Origin: Geobacter sp. FeAm09
GTDB taxonomy: Bacteria > Desulfobacterota > Desulfuromonadia > Geobacterales > Pseudopelobacteraceae
Reading direction: 5' to 3'
Assembly: GCF_008330225.1 (NCBI RefSeq)
Contig: NZ_CP042466.1
Location: 1,126,501-1,190,500, forward strand
DNA: 64,000 bases
Below are positions 18,494-27,395 of the stretch, piece after piece. Both the position numbers and the translations under genes were made by a program. Below the pieces are notes generated by a model. The model had not been told where the DNA came from. It worked only from the letters and a program-made list of their open reading frames with translations, and did not search any database. The stretch's first letter is position 1; each line of letters begins with the position of its first letter.

Positions 18494-19333
18494 ATGCAGC
18501 AGTGGAAAAAACTCGGACAGATTCTTGTGGAGAAGGGAATCTTGACCCCCCTCTCCGTCGAGCGCCTGCTCGCCGTCGCCAAGCGCCGCCAGAACCGCTT
18601 CGGCTGGACCCTCGAAGATATGGGCCTGGTTACGGGGGACGAGCTCGCCGGGGCGCTTGCGGAGCAATTCGGTCTGAAGCGGGTCTCGAACCTGGCGAGC
18701 TATTCCTATAGCCAGGAGGTGCTGGGCGTTGTCACCCCCGAGTTCGCGCTCCAACACCTGGTTTTTCCCCTGAAGCTGGAGGGGAAGAAGCTGGCCCTGG
18801 CGGTGGCCGACCCCACCGACATGAAGGTCGTGGACAATTTCGCGGTGAACAACGGGTTGCAGATCATCCCGTGCGTTGCCAGCCGCAGGCACATCTACGA
18901 GGCCGTCAGCACCTTCTACCTGGGGAAAAGCGTGCAGGAGCCGCAGCAGGTAACGGTGCTCGTGGTGGACGACGACGTGGTCACCCAGACCGTCCTGAAG
19001 GATATTCTGGCTCGGCAAGGGTATCGGGTGGTGGTTGCCAACGACGGTATGGAGGGGTTCAAGGAGGTCATCGCCACCAAGCCCCACCTCATCATCGTCG
19101 ATAAGGTGATGCCGAAGCTCGACGGCTTTGCCCTGCTGAAATCCCTCAAGGCCATTCCCGAGATCCGCACCATCCCGGTCGTCCTCATCAGCGACAAGAT
19201 GTCGGACGAGGACGAGGCGCGGGTCTTCACCATGGGGTTTTTCGATTACGTGCCCAAGCCGGTGAAGGAGATTACGCTCGTATCGAGGGTGAAACGGGCC
19301 TTGGGGGACGCGGGGGCCGAGGGGGATGCGTAA
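18494..19333 (+). CDS. MshEN (GspE N-terminal) domain fused to a receiver domain
   Basis: Start ATG 18494 follows CAGGAG. The 279-aa protein begins with two helical segments of the MshEN/T2SSE-N pattern (KLGQILVEKGILTP and TLEDMGLVTGDELAGALAEQFGL) and the following alpha/beta part (LALAVADPTDMKVVDNF). A receiver domain follows from ~155 (VLVVDDDVV; acceptor Asp in IIVDKVMP; KP near the end). MshEN domains can bind c-di-GMP, and no ATPase domain is present. It may couple c-di-GMP and phosphorylation to pilus/secretion or motility; inferred, not shown. Confidence 0.82.
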   Translation: MQQWKKLGQILVEKGILTPLSVERLLAVAKRRQNRFGWTLEDMGLVTGDELAGALAEQFGLKRVSNLASYSYSQEVLGVVTPEFALQHLVFPLKLEGKKLALAVADPTDMKVVDNFAVNNGLQIIPCVASRRHIYEAVSTFYLGKSVQEPQQVTVLVVDDDVVTQTVLKDILARQGYRVVVANDGMEGFKEVIATKPHLIIVDKVMPKLDGFALLKSLKAIPEIRTIPVVLISDKMSDEDEARVFTMGFFDYVPKPVKEITLVSRVKRALGDAGAEGDA

Positions 19334-19377
19334 GGCGCGGGGAGCGCCCCCATCGTGCGCCATGCGCCGGCGGACGA

Positions 19378-19405
19378 GAGCCCCCTTCCCGGCGGGAGGG
19401 GGCTC
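19378..19405. terminator. Bidirectional hairpin between convergent genes
   Basis: GAGCCCCCTTCCC pairs with GGGAGGGGGCTC across a short loop. It sits between the convergent MshEN-receiver and chemoreceptor genes, where a shared terminator is expected. No T-run, so confidence is moderate. Confidence 0.5.
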
Positions 19406-19415
19406 ACCAGGGGCG

Positions 19416-21113
19416 TTACACCCGGAACATCCTGACCATGTCCTGCAGTTCCACCGAGAGCCGGGACAGGCTCGAGGAGGACTGGGAGATGTCCATGGAA
19501 CTCTTGGCGCTCATCTCCACCACATCGGAAATCTGCTGAATGTTGTTGGATATCTCCCGGGTCGTGGCGGTCTGCTCCTCCGCTGCCGTGGCGATCTGGC
19601 TGATCTGCGCAGTGACCTCGTTGATCTTCTCCAGGATCTCCTCCAGCGCCTGGCCGGAGCGGGCCGCCTCGGCGGTCCCCTGCTCCACCTCCCGCACCCC
19701 TGCCTCCATGGCGGACACCGCCTGGCGGGTTTCGCCCTGGATATTCTTGATCATCTCGCCGATCTCGCGGGTGGCCCGCGCCGTACGCTCGGCCAGGGCG
19801 CGCACCTCGTCGGCCACCACCGCGAACCCTCGCCCCTGCTCCCCGGCCCGGGCCGCCTCGATGGCGGCGTTCAGGGCCAAAAGGTTGGTCTGGTCGGCAA
19901 TGTCCTCGATGGTGGCCACGATGGCGCCGATCTGGTCGGAACGGGTGCCGAGCTGCTCCACCACGGTGGCGGAACTGCGCACCTTGTCGGCGATGCGGCT
20001 CATGCCGTCCACCGTGCCCCTGACGATGGCGGCGCCGGCCTGGGCCGTCCTGCTGGCCTGGTTGGAGCTCTCCGCGGCCCGGTGGCAGTTGTTGGCGATA
20101 TCCATGCTGGTGGCCGACATCTCTTCGCTGGCCGTGGCCACAGTGTTGGCCTGGCCGACCACCTCGTGGGAGGCGCTGGCCATCTGGTCGGCGTTGCCGT
20201 TCAACTGCACCGAGGCCGAGGCCACCTCCTGGGAGCTCCTGTTGACCTTGTCCATGACCTGGCGCAACTGCTCCACCATCCGGCGCATGGCCTCGTAGAC
20301 CCCACCGCGCCCCTGCTCGAAGCGGTAGGTCAGGTCGCCGGCCGCCACCTGCTGGGTGATCTCCTCCAGGTGGGTCGGCTCGGTGCCGATGTGCAGCAGC
20401 AGGCGCCGGGTGACGAAGATCGACACGACGGAGATGAGGATGATCAGGACCACGGTGACGCCGATGATCAGGTAGATCCCTTCTTTGAGGCTCTTCATGC
20501 TCTCGTCGGCGGCCTTGTTGACCAGGGCGTCCAGGTCGTCCACGTAGTTGCCGGTGCCGATCACCCAGCCGAAGGGTTTGAACTCCGCCGAGTAGCCCCG
20601 TTTCGGGGCCGGTTTGCTTTCACCCGCCCGGGGGAACCAGTAGTCGGTGAAGCCGCCCCCCGGCTGCATCCCGTTCCTGATGATCTCCCGGACCAGGTAT
20701 TTCCCCTTGGCGTCCTGGGAATCCATGCGGCTCTTGCCCTCCACCGGCTTGCCCAGGAGGACGACGTTGACCCCCTCGGTGGTGTCGGCCCAGAAATAGC
20801 CGTCCTTGCCGTACTTCAGGCCGCGCAGCAGGTCGGCGCCCAGTTTCCGGGCCTCTTCCGGCGACGTGCCGTCCTTCTGGGCGCGGTCGTAGACCGCCTG
20901 CAACATGCTGACGGCCATCTCCACCTGGTTTTTGGCCTGGGTGTCGAAATCGCTGAACAGGGATTTTTTATACATTTCGATGGAGCTATGGTACGCGGCC
21001 ACATACTCCTTCAAGGCGATGCAGGTGGTCGCCAACGCCAGCCCGATGCTGCACGCCAGCACCATCAGGAGTATCTTGTTCCCGAATCCCAGCCCGTGTT
21101 TTCCCGTAACCAT
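19416..21113 (-). CDS. Methyl-accepting chemotaxis protein with Cache sensor
   Basis: Start ATG 21113 is chosen because TM1 then begins at ~13. The 565-aa protein has TM1 (~13-35), a periplasmic single-Cache domain ([18 protein letters not shown] ... [15 protein letters not shown]), TM2 (~212-234), HAMP and a long cytoplasmic coiled coil. The canonical hairpin tip [20 protein letters not shown] is intact. There is no C-terminal CheR pentapeptide. Such receptors bind small ligands, often carboxylates, at the Cache domain; the ligand cannot be read from sequence. Confidence 0.93.
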   Translation of the reverse strand: MVTGKHGLGFGNKILLMVLACSIGLALATTCIALKEYVAAYHSSIEMYKKSLFSDFDTQAKNQVEMAVSMLQAVYDRAQKDGTSPEEARKLGADLLRGLKYGKDGYFWADTTEGVNVVLLGKPVEGKSRMDSQDAKGKYLVREIIRNGMQPGGGFTDYWFPRAGESKPAPKRGYSAEFKPFGWVIGTGNYVDDLDALVNKAADESMKSLKEGIYLIIGVTVVLIILISVVSIFVTRRLLLHIGTEPTHLEEITQQVAAGDLTYRFEQGRGGVYEAMRRMVEQLRQVMDKVNRSSQEVASASVQLNGNADQMASASHEVVGQANTVATASEEMSATSMDIANNCHRAAESSNQASRTAQAGAAIVRGTVDGMSRIADKVRSSATVVEQLGTRSDQIGAIVATIEDIADQTNLLALNAAIEAARAGEQGRGFAVVADEVRALAERTARATREIGEMIKNIQGETRQAVSAMEAGVREVEQGTAEAARSGQALEEILEKINEVTAQISQIATAAEEQTATTREISNNIQQISDVVEMSAKSSMDISQSSSSLSRLSVELQDMVRMFRV

Positions 21114-21343
21114 GTCGCCCCCCGTAGAGAAACAGTATGTGCGCCGCGGCGCCGGAACCGGCACCGAGCTGCCGAAAGCGAATCAAGTATATCAGAAAAT
21201 CCCGGGATATTTTCGTGCCCGAGCGGGCGGGGGAGACGGGGGGCTCAAAGCGTTTTCACCCACCGGGGGGGGACGATGCGGAGAGTGGTGGTCCCGGCAT
21301 CATGATTGTTGCGGCCCGGCGGGGCAGGGGGCGTGCAGGGGCG

Positions 21344-21424
21344 TTATCGCCTGCGGGAGACAAAAAAGAGGACCAGACCGAAGATCAGGCCGCACAGGAT
21401 GATGATATTTGCCACGGTATGCAT
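21344..21424 (-). CDS. Possible 26-aa single-helix membrane peptide
   Basis: ATG at 21424 opens a short frame: MHTVANIII..., about 16 hydrophobic residues and a basic SRRR end, a classic small membrane protein. No clear ribosome site precedes it, so it may be chance. It lies in the 776-bp gap 21114-21889, otherwise occupied by the leader RNAs. Confidence 0.3.
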   Translation of the reverse strand: MHTVANIIILCGLIFGLVLFFVSRRR

Positions 21425-21545
21425 GGAACCAGATTAGCATTAGTTTGGTAAACAAACAAACAAAACCTCGGGGAAAGGTCTTTTTTGCGTGCGCGCCGCT
21501 GCCTTTCCGTCGGGCCAAATTGTGCAAGCAATGTGCAAAAAGAGC

Positions 21546-21574
21546 TTGACAATTGCGCCGCGAAGAAATATCTA
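21546..21574 (+). promoter_or_regulatory. Sigma70-type promoter of tandem leader RNA
   Basis: TTGACA (21546-21551), a 17-base spacer and TATCTA (21569-21574). A TATAAT lies 4 bases further but gives a long spacer. Transcription from here would pass through both structured elements into the lipoprotein gene. Confidence 0.5.
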
Positions 21575-21698
21575 TAATAAACATGGATGTAATGGATATG
21601 CGGTAGCCACCCATTGCCCTGACTGAAAAAACTGCTGACCAGAATTGCTGGAGGCCAAAAACTTCTTCCCACGGGGAGGAGGCATTTTGGCCTTTTTT
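21575..21698 (+). ncRNA. Structured leader element A with intrinsic terminator
   Basis: The element contains AATGG...CCATT pairing, then TGACCAG-AATTG-CTGGAGG (21636-21654) and a terminator: GGCCAAAA (21653-21660), inner CTTCTTCCC/GGGGAGGAG, TTTTGGCC (21685-21692), T6. The CTGG hairpin abuts or overlaps the terminator stem, so alternative folding is possible, as in riboswitches or attenuators. The same core recurs in elements B and C. Conserved GEMM/c-di-GMP-I bases (GCAAACC, GCAAAGCC) are absent. Confidence 0.5.
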
Positions 21699-21729
21699 GT
21701 TTCCGTGCGGCGGCCGTCAGCCGATGGTC

Positions 21730-21823
21730 CGCCCTGTTGCCGGAAATCCATACCTAACCGCTGACCAGGAAACTGGAGGCCGGGGATAGCGCACAAAGCC
21801 GTGCGCTATCCCCGGCCTTTTTT
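21730..21823 (+). ncRNA. Structured leader element B with intrinsic terminator
   Basis: It has CCTGTTG, CCGGAAATCCATACCTAACC, CTGACCAG-GAAA-CTGGAGG (core 21763-21779), and a perfect 17-bp terminator stem (21778-21794 with 21801-21817) followed by T6. It is arranged in tandem 3' of element A and 66 bases upstream of the lipoprotein start, so two terminators precede one gene. Confidence 0.55.
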
Positions 21824-21889
21824 GTTTATTGCGGATCATGCAGGCTGCCGCCGGCCCTGCCGGCGGAAAAAAACCATCAGGAGGTTCAG

Positions 21890-23611
21890 ATGAAGAGGTT
21901 TTCACGTATGTTATTTGCAGCCATGGCCGTTCTGGCCCTCGGCCTGCCGGGGTGCGGCAGTTCCACGTCGGGTGCCGCTCCGGCTTCCGCCCCCTCGACC
22001 GGAAAAACCGTAACGGTCAATGGGGCGCTGGAGCCGGGCGCGGCCAAGGCGACCCTGAAGACGGTGGGAGCCGCAGCGGCTTCCATCGGCACGGTTACGG
22101 CCATCGATGCCGCCACCGGCGCCGTGATCAGCACCGCGCCGGCCAGCATCATCCCGGACGGCACGGGTACGGGGGGGACGTTCAGCGGCCTGGCGGTCGC
22201 CGTCCCTGCGACCCAGGCGGGCGTTATCCTGAAGGTGATCCTCAACAACGGCACGACCTACCGCTCGCTCGTCACCGCCGACCTGAGTGCGCAAACCGGC
22301 CCCTTGACGGCCACCATCGGCCCCAATTCCGATGCCGTCGTCGCCGCGGTATCCAGCTCTCTCGGCATCGGCGGCATCCTCGGGGACAGCGGCGTCAAGG
22401 TCGCCTCCGGCACCACGCTGGCCGCCGTCGCCGGCGCCGCCGCCAGCGCCGCCACCACGATCCTGCCGTTACGGGGGACCGCCTACGTGGTGGATACCAA
22501 CACCGGTTTCCCCGCCCAATCGGTTCCCGGGCTTACGCTCATCGACCGCGCGTCGCAGACGGTGATTAAAACGATCCGGTTCACCGACCAGCAGCTCAAC
22601 GATGTCGGCCATTTCGCCAACGTTACCGCCGACGGTTCGGAGTTGTGGCTGTGCAGCGGCAACTACCTGAGCACCACCGGCGACGTCAACGTCTACGACA
22701 CGGCCGCCTTCAGGAATATCAGCACCGTCAATGCGGGCAACCGGGCGAGCGTGATCAAATACTCCTTCCCCAACGTGGGCTGCGGGGTGCAGAACGTGCA
22801 GTCGCGTGACGGCAAGTACCTGTTCACCTCCATCGGCCAGGGCAGTAAAGGGGTCAACGTGTTTGATGTGAAAAACCACAAACACCTGGGCAAAATAGAC
22901 AACAGCAATACCGATCCCCACGTGGGCGACGTCTCCCCCGACAACAAAACCTATTACACCACCGCCAACTCCCTGAGCAAAGTGGTTGCCTATGACATTT
23001 CCGGCCTCCCCTCGGTGGTGCCGTCCTACAACACGAAACTCTTCGAGATCGACCTGGGCTACGGCACGCTCCACGCCCTGCGGCTGCACCCCAACGGCAG
23101 GTACCTCTTCGTGGGGAACAACACCTGGCCGGTACCGGCAGGCGCTGCCGTTTCCACTTCCGGCACCAACGTCATAGATCTGGCAACCAGGAAGATCATC
23201 GCCACCATACCGGGGCGGCCGCACAACTACGCCATATCCCCGGACGGCAAATACCTGGCGTCCACCGAACTGTCCTCTCCGGACTGCGAGGTCTCCCTGC
23301 CGGGCGATCCGGGCAACCGTCTCCAGTTCATCGACATCTCGACCCTGCTGACCGCCACCCCGGACCCCACGAAGATCAAGGAGATCTACCACTTCGAATC
23401 GCCGGGATACGGGGGGAGCCATTCATCGTGGGACCCGACGACGGGCATCCTCTACTTCTCGGTGTACGACACGAATTTCGATGGCTGGCTGTTCACGCTG
23501 AACACGCAAAACCTGTCGGCAGCCACGCCAAGCGTCACCCAGATCGGCAGCCTGATCAAAATAGGCCGGGCGCCACATGGCGTCTCGTTCCCGGGCATCA
23601 ACGGCGACTAG
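21890..23611 (+). CDS. Large lipoprotein with beta-propeller domain
   Basis: Start ATG 21890 follows CAGGAGG. The 573-aa product has a lipoprotein-type signal (GLPGC, C22), an N-terminal ~170-residue Ala/Thr-rich region with Ig-like strands, then a YVTN/YncE-like beta-propeller (~195-570) with recurrent ...DGKYLF.S...VFD, SPDNKTYYTT and HPNGRYLFVGNN units. It should sit on the outer membrane or in the periplasm. The partner or ligand is unknown. It follows the two tandem leader RNAs, so expression is probably conditional. Confidence 0.82.
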   Translation: MKRFSRMLFAAMAVLALGLPGCGSSTSGAAPASAPSTGKTVTVNGALEPGAAKATLKTVGAAAASIGTVTAIDAATGAVISTAPASIIPDGTGTGGTFSGLAVAVPATQAGVILKVILNNGTTYRSLVTADLSAQTGPLTATIGPNSDAVVAAVSSSLGIGGILGDSGVKVASGTTLAAVAGAAASAATTILPLRGTAYVVDTNTGFPAQSVPGLTLIDRASQTVIKTIRFTDQQLNDVGHFANVTADGSELWLCSGNYLSTTGDVNVYDTAAFRNISTVNAGNRASVIKYSFPNVGCGVQNVQSRDGKYLFTSIGQGSKGVNVFDVKNHKHLGKIDNSNTDPHVGDVSPDNKTYYTTANSLSKVVAYDISGLPSVVPSYNTKLFEIDLGYGTLHALRLHPNGRYLFVGNNTWPVPAGAAVSTSGTNVIDLATRKIIATIPGRPHNYAISPDGKYLASTELSSPDCEVSLPGDPGNRLQFIDISTLLTATPDPTKIKEIYHFESPGYGGSHSSWDPTTGILYFSVYDTNFDGWLFTLNTQNLSAATPSVTQIGSLIKIGRAPHGVSFPGINGD

Positions 23612-23731
23612 CCGGAAAAAGCCGCACGCCGCACCAGGATGCCCACCGCCGCCCCTCTGCCGCGGTGGGCATCCCGCGTGTGGCGCAGGAACCTGTGCGG
23701 CAGAGAGCCGCAGACTCAGGAAAGGAAGCAT

Positions 23732-24328
23732 ATGAAAAGACTATCGTTTTGCACGGCCCTGGCGGCCGCTTTGCTGCATGCCCTCATGCTGGCCGGTTGC
23801 GGGGGCGGCGGCTCCGCAACGGTGGCGGGCGTATCCGACGGCACCCCGCCCGCGAAAACCGAGGGGCCGGCCGCCCCGACCGGCGTAACCGCCACGGGCG
23901 GAATCAATATGGTCACACTCGCCTGGAATCCGGTTCCCGACGCCACCTCCTACAACATCTACTGGTCCGCGAATCCGGGGGTGACCCCGGGGACGGGAGT
24001 AAAAATCACCGGGGCAGGCAGCCCCTATCACCATGATGGGCTGCTGGTCAGCCAAACGTATTTCTATGTCGTGACGGCGGTGGACAGTTCCGGCGTCGAA
24101 GGCCCGGCCAGCGGGCAGGCGGCAACGGTTTCCGCAAGCAACGGCGCAAACCTGTACGCCGTGTACTGCGCCGGCTGCCACGGCTCGATTGCGGCCACGA
24201 CCATCATGGACGGCACCCCCGACCATATCAAGGCGGCGATTGCGGCCAACACGGGCGGCATGGGCACGCTTGCCACCCTGACCGCGGGCCAGATCGACAG
24301 TATCGCGCAGTTGCTGCCGTGCCATTGA
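23732..24328 (+). CDS. FN3-domain lipoprotein with monoheme cytochrome c module
   Basis: Start ATG 23732 follows AGGAAAGGAAG. The 198-aa protein has lipobox MLAGC (C23), a fibronectin type III domain (~48-135; PTGVTATGG...VTLAWNPVPDATSYNIYW) and a short C-terminal cytochrome c domain with CAGCH (146-150) and a downstream GGMGTL Met as the likely sixth ligand. FN3-cytochrome fusions occur among Geobacter surface proteins. A surface-attached single-electron carrier is the likely role. It is probably co-transcribed with the propeller lipoprotein (120-base gap). Confidence 0.87.
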   Translation: MKRLSFCTALAAALLHALMLAGCGGGGSATVAGVSDGTPPAKTEGPAAPTGVTATGGINMVTLAWNPVPDATSYNIYWSANPGVTPGTGVKITGAGSPYHHDGLLVSQTYFYVVTAVDSSGVEGPASGQAATVSASNGANLYAVYCAGCHGSIAATTIMDGTPDHIKAAIAANTGGMGTLATLTAGQIDSIAQLLPCH

Positions 24329-24381
24329 ATCTCCGTGCCGATTATTTAAAATATAATATTTATAGATATTATATTTTTATG

Positions 24382-24410
24382 TTGACAGCGTACACAATTG
24401 TTGCTAGTTT
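24382..24410 (+). promoter_or_regulatory. Sigma70-type promoter of leader element C
   Basis: TTGACA (24382-24387), 17-base spacer, TAGTTT (24405-24410), in an AT-rich stretch right after the FN3-cytochrome gene. It would start transcription at the beginning of leader element C. Confidence 0.5.
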
Positions 24411-24545
24411 AGTCCCACATTCGCCATGGAGCAGCACAAACAATGGCGCCTGTTGAACCTGCGGAACACCCATAACCGGCGACCGACCAGAAAAACTGGA
24501 GGTTAAGGCAGAGTGAGTCACACTCATGGCCTTAACCTCTTTTTT
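24411..24545 (+). ncRNA. Structured leader element C with intrinsic terminator
   Basis: It contains CGCCAT...ATGGCG pairing, CCTGTTG, GCGGAACACCCATAACCGG, the core GACCAG-AAAAA-CTGGAGG (24485-24502) and a terminator stem GAGGTTAAGGC (24499-24509) with GCCTTAACCTC (24529-24539) and T6. The core and order match elements A and B. It lies upstream of the rhodanese lipoprotein gene and accounts for most of the 24329-24662 gap. Confidence 0.55.
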
Positions 24546-24662
24546 ATTTCCGATGCACAGCGTCCGGGCCGGCCATACCCATGGAGGCTTTCACCCGTAC
24601 CCGGTTCGCAGCCACCACCGGACAATGCACCAAAATCCAGACAAGGAAAGGAACGCGCCATC

Positions 24663-25651
24663 ATGAAAGTCCCCCGTTTGCTCACCACCGCAGGTTTAGC
24701 CCTGGCCCTCGCAATCTCCGGAGTCCTCGCCGGTTGCGGCAGCAGCACCAGCAGCACTTCCACGAGTTCGACGCCAGCCACCGTGGCCAAGGCCGTGGAG
24801 AATTTCACCACCACGGATGCCCTGGCCACGGACCAGCAGAACGTCCTCGTCGTCGATGTCCGGGCCTTCAGCGCCTATAGCACCGGCCATATCCCCGGGG
24901 CCATCCGCAATACCGTGTCCCTGTACTCCACCACGGCATCGGCGACCGGCTCCGCCGGCACGCTCGGCCTGACCCAGGCCGAATTCGTCGCTTTGGCCGA
25001 CAAGCTGGGGATCACCCCCTCCACCAAGGTCGTGGCCTACGACACCGACAACAGTTCCTCGGTGGGCCGTTTCGTCTGGACCCTGCTCAGGTACGGGCAC
25101 AAGAACGTGGCCATTCTGGACGGCGGCTACCAGAAGTGGATTGCGGAAGGGCGTGCCAAGGCGACCAAGGCCAATTCCACGACGCCCACGGCCAACACCA
25201 TCTCCTATACCGTAACCAGCACGGCGGATATCGATGTCAGCGCCTCCTATGTCCTGTCCCACATCAACGTGCCGGGCACGGTCATCTGGGACGCGAGAAC
25301 CCCGCTGGAGTATATCGGCTATGACCTCCGCACCAACCCGCGGGGGGACACATCCCCTATGCGGTCAACCTCGACTGGACGAATCTCCAGCATCAGGACA
25401 GCACCGGGGCCTATGTGCTGAAGAGCAGCACCGATATCCTGGCCCTGCTGGCCCAGTACGGCATCACGCCCGACAAGGAGATCATCGTCCATTGCCAGGC
25501 GGGGGTGCGCTCCGCCTACGCCTCGGATACCCTTTTGGGGCTCGGCTTCACCAGGGTCAAGAACTATACCGGTTCCTGGGGCGAGTGGAGCGCCGCCAAG
25601 GACACGTCGGGAAACTATATCTATCCCATTTCCACCGGCACCAACCCCTAA
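24663..25651 (+). pseudogene. Tandem-rhodanese lipoprotein gene, interrupted by one-base frameshift
   Basis: ATG 24663 gives a lipoprotein signal (GVLAGC) and a first rhodanese domain (VLVVDVRAFSAYSTGHIPGA) whose active-site loop lacks Cys. The second domain starts (VIWDARTPLEYIG) but the frame breaks at the six-G run 25342-25347. The remaining frame continues with HIPYAVNLDWTN and the catalytic loop HCQAGVRS. One extra G restores a 329-aa protein. Such exported tandem sulfurtransferases transfer sulfane sulfur; rhodanese-like lipoproteins accompany some Geobacter outer-membrane conduits. The break may be a sequencing error. Confidence 0.8.
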
Positions 25652-25730
25652 CCGAACCCATCCCGCCCGCAAGCCAAGCCGGGGGCTCACGATGTCCCCC
25701 GGCGTTTGCGGCACATAAGGAGGCAGCACC

Positions 25731-26567
25731 TTGAAACGCACGGCTATCACGACACTCATGACCACCCTGGTGGTGGCGGCATACACCGGCATCGGCTTTG
25801 CCGGCGCCTGGACCGCCCCGAAGAACACCTTCTATGAAAAGCTGTCGTACAACTACTATTATGCCCACGAGAACTTCGATGCGTCGGGCAGCCGCGGCGG
25901 TACGGCCAATAACGGAAAATTCGCGGACCACAACATCAGCAACTATTTCGAATACGGCCTGCGCGACGACCTGACCGTCCTGAACTCGCTGACCTACAAG
26001 TGGCTGGACAACAGGGACGATACGGCCCATTCCACGGCCAGCAGCCTGGGGGACGTGGACCTGGGCCTGCGCTACAAACTGCTGGACAGCAACGCCGGCA
26101 TCGTCTCGACCCAACTGCTCGTCAAGATCCCGGGCGCGTACGACAAGGCCGACCCCCTGCCCCTGGGCAACGGCCAGTTCGATACGGAACTCAGGCTGCT
26201 CTATGGACGTTCCCTCTATCCTTTTATTCCCGGATACGGTAATGTGGAGGTCGGCTACCGCTGGCGCGCGGACGGTCCGTCCGACGAGGTCCGCTATCTG
26301 ATCGAGTTCGGCGTCGATGTCACCAAAAGCATCTTCACCCGGGCCAAGCTGGACGGCATCTACAGCGTGGACAACGGCAAAAAACATGACGGCAGCGGCA
26401 ATCCCACGACGACCAACAACTTCGACCTGGGCAAGCTGGACCTGACCGTGGGCTACAAGGTGACTCCCGCCTGGGGCGTGGAACTGAGCTACCGCCCCGA
26501 TATCTACGGCCAGAACACGGCCGCCGGGGCGAACTATTCCTTTGCCCTGTACTACAAGACCCCCTGA
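25731..26567 (+). CDS. Outer-membrane beta-barrel protein
   Basis: The start is TTG 25731 behind AAGGAGG. The 278-aa product has a signal peptide (GFAGAWT) and alternating amphipathic strands (FYEKLSYNYYYAHENF, YFEYGLRDDLTVLNSLTYKW, LGLRYKLL, VEVGYRWRA) ending in ...YYKTP. The size suggests roughly 12-14 strands. It follows the rhodanese lipoprotein by 79 bases and probably shares its operon. The transported substrate is unknown. Confidence 0.75.
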   Translation: MKRTAITTLMTTLVVAAYTGIGFAGAWTAPKNTFYEKLSYNYYYAHENFDASGSRGGTANNGKFADHNISNYFEYGLRDDLTVLNSLTYKWLDNRDDTAHSTASSLGDVDLGLRYKLLDSNAGIVSTQLLVKIPGAYDKADPLPLGNGQFDTELRLLYGRSLYPFIPGYGNVEVGYRWRADGPSDEVRYLIEFGVDVTKSIFTRAKLDGIYSVDNGKKHDGSGNPTTTNNFDLGKLDLTVGYKVTPAWGVELSYRPDIYGQNTAAGANYSFALYYKTP

Positions 26568-26678
26568 GATCGGTTGCGGTAATCGATAGCCGCGAGACGT
26601 CCGGCGCTCCCGGAACTCGTGCCGGCGGGACGCCGGCTGCGTCTCGGACATGCGGTGAAACCCGGGAAAGGATATGTC

Positions 26679-27395
26679 GTGATACAGGAACGAACCGTTA
26701 CCCCTGAACAGGGACGCCAGCCGAAGCGCTCCTGGAAAGCGCCCCTGGTGCTGGCCCTGGTGGCGGCGGCCGCGGCCGGCGTGCACCTGTCGGGCGCCAC
26801 CCACTATTTCCAGCAGGAAAGGCTGCAGGCGCTGATCGCCTCCTACGGCCTTCTGGCTCCTGCCATCTATATTTTGATCTATGCCCTGGCGCCGGTGCTG
26901 TTCCTCCCCGGCCTGCCGATCACCGTTGTCGGCGGCATCCTCTTCGGCCCGGTCTGGGGCGTGGTCTACGCCATTACGGGCGCCACCCTCGGCGCCTCCC
27001 TGGCCTTTCTGGTCGCCCGCTACGGCGCGCGCGACTGGGTGGCGGCCAAGCTCACCGGAGCCAAATGGCACCGGCTGGACGACGAGGTGGCGCAGCACGG
27101 CTGGAAGGTGGTGGCCTTCACCCGCCTGATCCCGGTCTTTCCCTTCAACCTGCTGAACTATGCCTTCGGCTTGACCAAGGTCCCCTTTGCCCACTACGTG
27201 GCGGCCTCCTTTGTCTGCATGCTGCCGGCCTGCATCGCCTTCATCGTCTTTTCCAGCTCGCTCGTGGGGCTGATCAAGGGCACGGTGTCGCCGACGGCGC
27301 TCCTAGGCATCGGCCTGGTGGTGCTGGTGTCGCTCATCCCGGCGGCCTACCGGCGCTTCAAGGGGCACCGGGCGGCCGGAGCGGCTGCCGAGTGA
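26679..27395 (+). CDS. TVP38/TMEM64 (VTT/DedA-like) membrane protein
   Basis: GTG 26679 follows GGGAAAGGA and is preferred over an upstream GTG at 26619. The 238-aa protein has about six membrane segments and the VTT-domain signature FLPGLPITVVGGILFG...GATLGASLAF, with the conserved R-x-I/P-x-FPFNLLNYAFGL segment. The family is linked to lipid/undecaprenyl-phosphate movement; the exact role is unassigned. Its stop overlaps the next gene's GTG start. Confidence 0.85.
   Translation: MIQERTVTPEQGRQPKRSWKAPLVLALVAAAAAGVHLSGATHYFQQERLQALIASYGLLAPAIYILIYALAPVLFLPGLPITVVGGILFGPVWGVVYAITGATLGASLAFLVARYGARDWVAAKLTGAKWHRLDDEVAQHGWKVVAFTRLIPVFPFNLLNYAFGLTKVPFAHYVAASFVCMLPACIAFIVFSSSLVGLIKGTVSPTALLGIGLVVLVSLIPAAYRRFKGHRAAGAAAE

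Noticed and set aside
21575-24545. GEMM (c-di-GMP-I or cAMP-GMP) riboswitch
   Set aside because: The conserved GCAAACC and GCAAAGCC segments are absent from all three elements.
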